A DNA stretch of 64,000 nt from an uncultured Oscillospiraceae bacterium (GTDB lineage Bacteria; Bacillota; Clostridia; Oscillospirales; Ruminococcaceae): positions 1 through 64,000 of the forward strand of contig CAJTVI010000008.1 in assembly GCA_910579545.1 (NCBI GenBank). The letters are read 5' to 3'. Shown in pieces: positions 49,450 through 55,545 of the stretch. The notes under the pieces are model-generated. The model ran no database searches. It was not told the DNA's origin and saw nothing but the letters and a program-made list of their open reading frames with translations. A program made the position numbers and the translations under genes. Every line of letters begins with the position of its first letter. Positions within the stretch are counted from its first letter, which is position 1.

Positions 49450-50259
49450 ATGGCCGAACAGTCCGAGCGGGAAAAATATCTGGAGGCCTATTACGACCGC
49501 CGGCGTGCAAAACTGGAGCGGGAGCTTGCCCGGCTGGAAACCGAGCGGGAAAAGGTCATTGCCCGGGAACAGCGCCGGGCGGCCGCTCTGCGGCGGGACA
49601 TCGCCGGGGTGCCGGGGCATTTTGCCCACGGGCTGAACATCTATAAGCTGTTTTGGGTCTTTTTGATCTGCTGCTTTTTGGGCGTGGTGCTGGAAACCGT
49701 GTTTGTGTTTGTTACCACCGGGGTGCTCATGCAGCGCACCGGCCTTGTGTGGGGCCCCTTTAACCTCATCTATGGGTTTGGCGCGGTGCTGCTTACCGTA
49801 TTTTTGTTCCGGCTCGGGGGCAAAAACGACCGCTGGATCTTTGCCGGCGGCGCGCTGATCGGCGGCGCGTTCGAGTATTTTTGCAGCTGGCTGCAGGAGA
49901 CGGTGATCGGCACGGTGAGCTGGGATTACAGCGGGATGCCCTTTAACCTCAACGGCCGCATCAACCTGCTCTACTGCTTTTTCTGGGGGCTTTTGGGGCT
50001 TGTGTGGGTCAAGGAGCTCTATCCCCGCATCTCGGGCTGGATCGAGCGGCATGTGCCCAACGCCATCGGCGTCTCGCTAAGCTGGGTGCTGGCGGCGTTT
50101 ATGCTGGTCAACAGCCTGGTCAGCGGCGGGGCGGTGCTGCGCATGGCCCAGCGGTACGAGGGGGTGCCCGCCGCCAGCGGCTGGCAGCAAAAGTTTGACG
50201 AGCGCTTCCCGGACGAACGGCTTGCGCGCATCTTCCCCAGCATGGTGCATGTGGAATAA
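49450..50259 (+). CDS. CmpB-type putative ABC-transporter permease (PF06541-like)
   Basis: This 269-residue protein starts at the ATG at 49450 with GGGAGGA. A highly charged coiled-coil N-terminus (residues 1-50, EKYLEAYYDRRRAKLERELARLETEREK) is followed by five or six membrane segments. It includes LICCFLGVVLETVFVFVTTGVLMQRTGLVWGPFNLIYGFGAVLL and FEYFCSWLQETVIGTVSWDYSGMPFNLNGRINLLYCFFWGLLGLVWVK. The E-x-x-F, WGPxxxIYG and WDYS blocks are typical of the CmpB-like family common in Clostridia. No ATP-binding partner is nearby, so transport is unproven. Confidence 0.78.
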   Translation: MAEQSEREKYLEAYYDRRRAKLERELARLETEREKVIAREQRRAAALRRDIAGVPGHFAHGLNIYKLFWVFLICCFLGVVLETVFVFVTTGVLMQRTGLVWGPFNLIYGFGAVLLTVFLFRLGGKNDRWIFAGGALIGGAFEYFCSWLQETVIGTVSWDYSGMPFNLNGRINLLYCFFWGLLGLVWVKELYPRISGWIERHVPNAIGVSLSWVLAAFMLVNSLVSGGAVLRMAQRYEGVPAASGWQQKFDERFPDERLARIFPSMVHVE

Positions 50260-50276
50260 CCGCGCCGCGCAAAAAA

Positions 50277-50308
50277 CCGGCCGCACCCATCGCGATGGGT
50301 ACGGCCGG
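50277..50308. terminator. Hairpin between convergent permease and CarD genes
   Basis: CCGGCCG and CGGCCGG form an outer stem around the inner palindrome CCCATCGCGATGGG. An A-run precedes it on the plus strand, giving T residues for minus-strand transcripts ending here. 110 bp separate it from the CarD stop. Confidence 0.65.
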
Positions 50309-50417
50309 GACAGAACATGATTTGCGGCGCCTTTTAAAAGCCCCGCCGGGAAAAGGGGACAAGCGGGGGAGAGGCGGCCTGCAAGGGGCACAGGAATCCC
50401 CGCGGCGGGGCGCCCCT

Positions 50418-50924
50418 TTAAGAGACCTCCAGCTTGCGGCGGATGTACTCGGGCACCTCGCCGATGGGCAGCTCCAGCGCCACCGCCAGCTCGCCGTGCA
50501 AAAGCTCCTGGGCGCGGCGCAAAAGCTGCTGCTCGGCCCGGCTGGGCTTGCGGCCCCGCTTTTGCTGGGTCTGGCTGCGCTGGTGCACCGTCTTGATCAG
50601 GCAGACAAGGTCCTCGCAGCGGTGGGTATCCAGCCGGGAGCGGAAATGCTCGGCGGCCAGGCGGGGGTTCTCGATGGCGCAGTCGTCCTCCTCGATCTGG
50701 GGGATGCTCTCCACCAGCCGTTCGGCCTGCTGGCGGGTGAGCACCGGGCGCATGAACACCCGGGTGTTCACAGGGATCTGGATGGTGCCCACCCCGTACA
50801 GCGGCACAAGCTTGTAGTAAAGGGTCACCCCGTCCGACGAGGGCAGGCCGTCCGGCACACCCACGTCCTCCACCCGGCAGACGCCCGTGTTGGCATACAC
50901 GATAAGCTCCCCTGCTTGAAACAT
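50418..50924 (-). CDS. CarD/CdnL-family RNA polymerase-binding regulator
   Basis: This is a 168-residue protein. The ATG at 50924 has AGGAGGG. The N-terminal CarD/TRCF RNA-polymerase interaction domain (MFQAGELIVYANTGVCRVEDVG, KLVPLYGVGTIQIPVN) is followed by a helical DNA-binding domain (QTQQKRGRKPSRAEQQLLRRAQELLHGELAVALELP, VPEYI). Family knowledge: CarD/CdnL stabilises open complexes and controls rRNA and stress genes. The protein is of normal length; the RKPSRAEQ region matches the domain's helix region. Confidence 0.9.
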   Translation of the reverse strand: MFQAGELIVYANTGVCRVEDVGVPDGLPSSDGVTLYYKLVPLYGVGTIQIPVNTRVFMRPVLTRQQAERLVESIPQIEEDDCAIENPRLAAEHFRSRLDTHRCEDLVCLIKTVHQRSQTQQKRGRKPSRAEQQLLRRAQELLHGELAVALELPIGEVPEYIRRKLEVS

Positions 50925-51006
50925 GATCTCCCTCCTGCGGGGAATCCCGCGCTGATCGCCGCCGCCCGCCGGGCATGCGGCCCTGTGATATGACCGGTAT
51001 AGAACC

Positions 51007-51035
51007 ATTTTACCACAGTTTTTGTTGGAATGTAA
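51007..51035 (-). promoter_or_regulatory. Candidate promoter of the CarD gene
   Basis: On the minus strand, TTACAT (51030-51035) and TAAAAT (51007-51012) are 17 bp apart, 83 bp upstream of the ATG. Confidence 0.55.
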
Positions 51036-51099
51036 GCGATTTTTTCGCAAAGAGGGGCAAAAAATCCGATTAAGCAGGGGCTTTGCGGGCCGGAGGCGC

Positions 51100-51582
51100 T
51101 CAGCAGTCCTCGCAGGCAAGGATGCAGCCGGACAGGCGCAGGTAGCACCCGCTGGAATACTGCTCGTGCCGCTGGGGGTTGCCGGCCGAGGCCAGCAGGT
51201 CCCGGCAGGCCTCGGGGTCGGCCAGGATCTCCCGGGCCTGCTGGTCGATCGAGGGCCAGTTGTCCCAAAAGCGCTGGCGGGTCTTCAGATCCTTTTCGCC
51301 CAGCCAGTCCTCCACGCAGCGGCTGATCTCGTCGTCGGCGGGGGCGGCGGGGTTATCCTCGGCCCAGTCCAGCATGCCGCAGGCCGCCACCACGGTTTTC
51401 AGCGAGACCCCCGCCTCCCCCTGGCCGTAGCAGACGCACTGCTCCAGCGCGGCGTGCAGGCCGTCCTGGTCCCAGCCGGGCTGCGGCGCAGAGGAGGGGC
51501 AGGGCAAACAGCCGCTCAGAGCGGCGGCAAGGGCCAGCGCCAGCCCAAGGCAGGCCGCGCGGCTCAGGATTTTTTGTTTCAT
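51100..51582 (-). CDS. Small lipoprotein, function unknown
   Basis: This 160-residue protein has a clear lipoprotein signal: MKQKILSRAACLGLALALAAALSGCLP (lipobox LSGC). The mature part is acidic and cysteine-containing (CVCYG, AACGM, SRCVEDW, PEACRD, SGCYLRLSGCILACEDC). The seven or more cysteines could form disulfides or bind metal. It lies upstream of the CarD gene on the same strand with a weak AAAGGA leader. I do not recognise a family. Confidence 0.62.
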   Translation of the reverse strand: MKQKILSRAACLGLALALAAALSGCLPCPSSAPQPGWDQDGLHAALEQCVCYGQGEAGVSLKTVVAACGMLDWAEDNPAAPADDEISRCVEDWLGEKDLKTRQRFWDNWPSIDQQAREILADPEACRDLLASAGNPQRHEQYSSGCYLRLSGCILACEDC

Positions 51583-51648
51583 ACCTAAACACTGTCCTTT
51601 CGTAATGGGTCGGCGCCGGGCCGGGCAGGCCTGCCGCGGCGCCTTTAG

Positions 51649-51921
51649 CAGAGGGGGGCCGAACCCGGACCGGTTTTGCCGCAGCACACAGGCGCGCATG
51701 CTGCGTCACCGCTCTTGCCAAGCCACCAAGGCTTGGCTGCAAGCGCTTCCTTGCCTGCCCACCCGTGTGCTGGGGCAAAACTGCGAAGCACTTTTCGGCG
51801 AGGGATTTTTGAGCGATTTTTGGTGCGGACGACGCAGGCAGGCTGACGCCTGCCGAGGAGGACAAGCCAAAAAGCGCCAAAAAGACCCGCCGAAAAGCGG
51901 CCTGGGTTCGACTCCCCTCTG
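51649..51921. repeat. 273-bp highly structured palindromic element
   Basis: The ends CAGAGGGG and CCCCTCTG extend into an imperfect 24-bp inverted repeat (two G-U pairs, two mismatches). Inside are two arms. P2 is GTTTTGCCGCAGCACAC (51673-51689) with GTGTGCTGGGGCAAAAC (51765-51781), one mismatch. P3 is CTTTTCGGCG (51791-51800) with CGCCGAAAAG (51888-51897), itself enclosing TTTTTGGTGC/GCGCCAAAAA and GGCAGGC/GCCTGCC hairpins. The direct repeat CTTTAG flanks it (51643-51648, 51922-51927). No supported protein is encoded. It fills most of the 450-bp gap 51583-52032. Confidence 0.75.
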
Positions 51922-52032
51922 CTTTAGTGTATGCGGCCGCCGCCCGGCGGGTTTGGCGGGCCGCAAAACCCGGGCATTTGCAGCCCTTGGCCGGGCAAAG
52001 CGCTGCCCTAAAACAAGAAAAGAGGAATAGGT

Positions 52033-53343
52033 ATGCAGGCGTATCTCACCGATCTGTTTGGCTTTCTCTCTGCTTCGCCCAGCCGGTACCACGCGGCGCT
52101 GGAATGCGCGGCCCGGCTGCGGGCGGCCGGCTTTGTTCCCCTGCGGGAGACCTCCCCCTGGGCGCTCAGGCCCGGCGGGGCCTACTATGCCGCACGGGGC
52201 GGCGCAAGCGTCATCGCCTTTCGGCTGCCGGCCGGGCCGCTGCAAAGCTGGCGGATCACCGCCGCCCACAGCGACAGCCCCACCTGGCGCATCAAGTGCG
52301 GCGGCCGCCCCGCCCAGGACGAGGTCTACGCCCGGCTGGTCACCGAGGGGTACGGCGGCATGAACATGGCCTCCTGGCTGGACCGGCCGCTCACGGCGGC
52401 GGGCCGGGTGCTGCTGCGCACCGAAGAGGGGGTCGAGAGCCGCGCGGTGTACCTTGACCGGGACCTGCTGACCATCCCCAGCCTTGCCATCCATCTGGAC
52501 CGGGAGCGCAACAAGGGCCACAGCTACGACCCCCAAAAGGAGCTGCAGCCCCTTTACAGCCTGGCCGGCGCGCCCGGCCTGCCCGACCTGCTGGCCGGGG
52601 AGCTGGGGGTAAAGCCGGAGGAAATTCTGGACATGGACCTCGAACTCTGCGCCCGGCAGGCCCCGGTGCTGCTGGGCCCGCAGGGCGAGTTCATCCAGGC
52701 CCCCCGGCTGGACGACCTGGAATGCGCCTGGGGCACCCTGGCCGGCTTTTTGGCCGCGCCGCCCCTGCCCGATACCGGCGCGGTGTGGTGCCTGTTTGAC
52801 AGCGAGGAGATCGGCAGCGGCACCATGCAGGGGGCCTCGGGCAGCTTTTTGCCGGATGTGCTCACCCGGGCCGCGGCCGCGCTGGGCCTTGGGGAGGACG
52901 CCCGCCGGGCCGCGCTGGCCGGCAGCACCGCCCTCAGCGCCGACAATGCCCACGCCCGCCACCCCAATTTTGCCGAAAAGAGCGACCCCCAAAACCTTGT
53001 AAAGCCGGGCGGCGGGGTGGTGCTCAAGTACAGCGCCAGCCAAAAATACACCACCACCGCCGTGACCGGCGGGCTGTTCCGGGCCGTCTGCCAGCGGGCC
53101 GGGGTGCCGGTGCAGGTGTTTGCCAACCGGGCGGACATGCCGGGCGGCAGCACCCTGGGCCACCTGCTCAGCGCCCAGGTAAGCATCCCCATGGCCGACG
53201 TGGGGCTGGCCCAGCTGGCCATGCACTCCTGCGTGGAAACCGCCTCGTCCCGGGACGCCGGCTGGCTGCTGGACGCCATGACCGCCTGGTACGCCGCCGA
53301 CTTTACCTGCACGGCGGACGGCGCGTATACCCTGCGGGGGTAA
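52033..53343 (+). CDS. apeB: M18-family aminopeptidase (ApeB-like)
   Basis: This 436-residue metallopeptidase probably releases N-terminal acidic or neutral residues from cytosolic peptides. Metal-site segments are AAHSDSPTWRIK (first His-x-Asp), FDSEEIGSGTMQGASGSFLPDV (Glu-Glu base and ligand), ALSADNAHARHPNF (Asp-Asn) and the C-terminal MHSCVETASSRDAGWLLDAM (His ligand). The GHSYDPQKELQP region is also family-typical. The ATG follows AAGAGGAA. It follows the structured element and is 16 bp upstream of the AlkD-like gene. Confidence 0.92.
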   Translation: MQAYLTDLFGFLSASPSRYHAALECAARLRAAGFVPLRETSPWALRPGGAYYAARGGASVIAFRLPAGPLQSWRITAAHSDSPTWRIKCGGRPAQDEVYARLVTEGYGGMNMASWLDRPLTAAGRVLLRTEEGVESRAVYLDRDLLTIPSLAIHLDRERNKGHSYDPQKELQPLYSLAGAPGLPDLLAGELGVKPEEILDMDLELCARQAPVLLGPQGEFIQAPRLDDLECAWGTLAGFLAAPPLPDTGAVWCLFDSEEIGSGTMQGASGSFLPDVLTRAAAALGLGEDARRAALAGSTALSADNAHARHPNFAEKSDPQNLVKPGGGVVLKYSASQKYTTTAVTGGLFRAVCQRAGVPVQVFANRADMPGGSTLGHLLSAQVSIPMADVGLAQLAMHSCVETASSRDAGWLLDAMTAWYAADFTCTADGAYTLRG

Positions 53344-53359
53344 GCAAAAAGGAGGCCCC

Positions 53360-54040
53360 ATGACCGACCAACTCCGCGCCCGGCTGGCCGCCCTGGCCGA
53401 CCCCGGCTACCGCGCCTTCCAGCAGCCGCTGCTGCCGGGGGTGGAAGACATGCTGGGCGTGCGGCTGCCGGCGCTGCAAAAAATCGCCGCCCGGCTGGCA
53501 AAGGAGGGCTGGCAGGCCGAGCTTGCCGCCTCGGACCAGACCTTTGAGGAGCGGATGCTGCGCGGGCTGGTGCTTGGCCGGCTTGCGGGCACACCGGCAC
53601 AAATCCTGCCGATGGTGCGGGAGTTTTTGCCGGCGATCGACAACTGGTCGGTCTGCGACAGCTTCTGCGCTGGGTTTAAAATAGCAAAAATATACAAAGA
53701 GGAAATCTTTGCCTTTGCCGCCGAATGCGTCGCCAGCCCCGCGGAGTACACCGCAAGGGTGGGGGCGGTGCTGCTGCTCTGGTACTATGCCGGCCCCGAG
53801 TACCTGCCCCGCAGTTTGGCGGCCTACCGGCGGCTGACCTGCCCGGCCTTTTACGCCCGGATGGCGGCGGCCTGGGGGTACTCGGTGTTTGCGGCCGCCG
53901 GCTTTGAGCAGACGGTCGCGGCCATGCAGGCGGCCGGGCTGGAGGACGCGGTTTGGAACAAGGCGCTGCAAAAAATGCGGGAGAGCCGCCGCATCACCCC
54001 CGCCCAAAAGCAGTGGTGCAAAGAGCACAAGCGGCGGTGA
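53360..54040 (+). CDS. AlkD-like DNA alkylation repair protein
   Basis: This 226-residue all-helical HEAT-like protein is of the DNA alkylation repair (AlkD) family. It shows GVRLPALQKIAARLAKEGWQAEL, FEERMLRGLVLGRL, FLPAIDNWSVCDSFCAG (the conserved WSxCD segment), YYAGPEYLPRSLAAY and a C-terminal NKALQKMRESRRITPAQKQW. AlkD-type glycosylases remove bulky alkyl-purines without base flipping. The AAGGAGG site precedes the ATG. Catalytic Trp/Asp are plausibly the DNWSVCD residues. No neighbours of related function. Confidence 0.85.
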   Translation: MTDQLRARLAALADPGYRAFQQPLLPGVEDMLGVRLPALQKIAARLAKEGWQAELAASDQTFEERMLRGLVLGRLAGTPAQILPMVREFLPAIDNWSVCDSFCAGFKIAKIYKEEIFAFAAECVASPAEYTARVGAVLLLWYYAGPEYLPRSLAAYRRLTCPAFYARMAAAWGYSVFAAAGFEQTVAAMQAAGLEDAVWNKALQKMRESRRITPAQKQWCKEHKRR

Positions 54041-54323
54041 GCGGCCCCTGCAAAATACAAATTGGAATATTGCATTAAAATATTACAGAAGAGCGGGATA
54101 AAAGGCGGGGTGCGGCCCCGCAAAGCGATGGCGCGCAGCCCCGCCCCGGGCAGGGGAGGGGCAGGCGAAAGCTTGGGCGGGCAAAGCGGATCGCCGCAGA
54201 GCGGCGGTTTTGGGGCCGGGGCCGGAGAGGGGCTTGGGCCGTCCCGCCCGGCCAGGCCAGCGATCAGGCCCGGGCGCAGGGACGCTCTGATTTTTCAAGA
54301 AGCTTTGGGGAGGGGATGGGGCA

Positions 54324-55262
54324 ATGGAAGTGGGCCGGTTTGCGCCCTCGCCCTCGGGGCGGATGCATCTGGGCAACCTCTTTTGCAGCCTGCTGGCCTG
54401 GCTGAGCGCCAGGAGCGCCGGCGGGCGGGTGGTGCTGCGCATCGAGGACCTCGACCCCCTGCGCTGCCCCCGCGCCTTTGCCGACGAGATCGAGCGGGAC
54501 CTTGGCTGGCTGGGCCTTTTTTGGGACGAGGGCGGCAGCCTGGGCGGGCCGCGCGGCCCCTACTACCAGCAGGAGCGCACCGCCCTGTACGCAAAGGCCT
54601 GCGGGCTGCTGGCCGGGCGGGGCCTTGCCTACCCCTGCTTTTGCAGCCGGGCCCAGCTGCACGCGGCCAGCGCCCCCCACCGGGAGGACGGCGCGCCGGT
54701 CTACCCGGGGACCTGTCGCGCCCTCACCGAGGCCGGGCGGGCCGAAAGGGCCAAAACCCGCCCGCCGGCCCTGCGGCTGATGGTGCCAAACGAGACAGTG
54801 GCCTTTACCGACGGCCATCTTGGCCGGTATGCCGAAAACCTCGCCAGCGACTGCGGCGATTTTATCCTGCGCCGGTCGGACGGGGTGCACGCCTACCAGC
54901 TGGCGGTGGTGCTGGACGACGCGGCCATGGGGGTCACCCAGGTGGTGCGCGGGGCCGACCTGCTCTCCAGCACCCCCCGGCAGATTTACCTCTACCGTCT
55001 GCTGGGCCTGCCCGTCCCCCGCTTTTACCACCTGCCGCTGCTGACCGACGCCGAGGGCCGCCGGCTCTCCAAGCGGGATGGGGACGTGAGCCTTGAGCGG
55101 CTGCGGCAAAAATACACCCCCGAGGAGGTGGTAGGCCGGCTGGCCTTTTTGGCCGGGCTGCAGCCCGCGCCCGCCCCCCGCACGGCCCAAAGCCTTGTGG
55201 AGGGCTTTGCCTGGGAAAAGGTGCCCAGGGAGGACGTCCGCATCCCCAAGGGGCTGTTTTGA
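54324..55262 (+). CDS. gluQ: Glutamyl-Q tRNA(Asp) synthetase
   Basis: This 312-residue truncated glutamyl-tRNA synthetase lacks the anticodon-binding domain. It has the HIGH-like APSPSGRMHLGN, RIEDLDPLR, DDAAMGVTQVVRG and the KMSKS-like RLSKRDGD motif. The zinc-finger cysteines (PCFCSR, then PGTCR) are of the GluQ-RS type. GluQ-RS charges the queuosine-related base of tRNA-Asp with glutamate. It needs queuosine, and no queuosine genes are nearby. The ATG follows GGGAGGGG. It is an isolated gene; the 283-bp gap upstream (54041-54323) shows nothing I can name. Confidence 0.9.
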   Translation: MEVGRFAPSPSGRMHLGNLFCSLLAWLSARSAGGRVVLRIEDLDPLRCPRAFADEIERDLGWLGLFWDEGGSLGGPRGPYYQQERTALYAKACGLLAGRGLAYPCFCSRAQLHAASAPHREDGAPVYPGTCRALTEAGRAERAKTRPPALRLMVPNETVAFTDGHLGRYAENLASDCGDFILRRSDGVHAYQLAVVLDDAAMGVTQVVRGADLLSSTPRQIYLYRLLGLPVPRFYHLPLLTDAEGRRLSKRDGDVSLERLRQKYTPEEVVGRLAFLAGLQPAPAPRTAQSLVEGFAWEKVPREDVRIPKGLF

Positions 55263-55314
55263 GCGGGGGAATGCTTTTGCCACCCCTCCGCGCCGGTTTT
55301 GCCGTAAGTTTCTC

Positions 55315-55380
55315 TTGACAAGGGGCAAACTATGGGGTATCCTTGTTTTTAGAAAGGCTACACCCCCCGGGGGTGGGGTA
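55315..55380 (+). promoter_or_regulatory. copA promoter and candidate CsoR operator
   Basis: TTGACA (55315-55320) and TATCCT (55338-55343) are 17 bp apart. Downstream, at 55359-55380, a G/C-tract pseudo-palindrome (TACACCCCCC followed by GGGGGTGGGGTA) fits the G-tract inverted repeats bound by CsoR. It lies about 15 bp past the predicted start and 165 bp upstream of the copA ATG. The leader in between contains only repetitive GC-rich sequence. Confidence 0.68.
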
Positions 55381-55545
55381 TAGCGCACAGCCGCACAAGC
55401 GCCGCCCTTGCACCCATGCAGGGCCCGCAAAACGCGGCCCTTGCAAAACACGGCGGCCGCACAGGAGCGGTGTGTATGCCAGTGCAAACACGGCCGCCGC
55501 GCAAACACCACCCCCCAATACCCTCCCGGAAAGGAGCAGATCCCC

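Noticed and set aside
51649..51921. tmRNA or RNase P RNA
   Set aside because: A T-arm-like end prompted the check, but there is no tag reading frame, no GAGGAAAGTCC-type RNase P core and no CCA end. The inverted-repeat symmetry points elsewhere.
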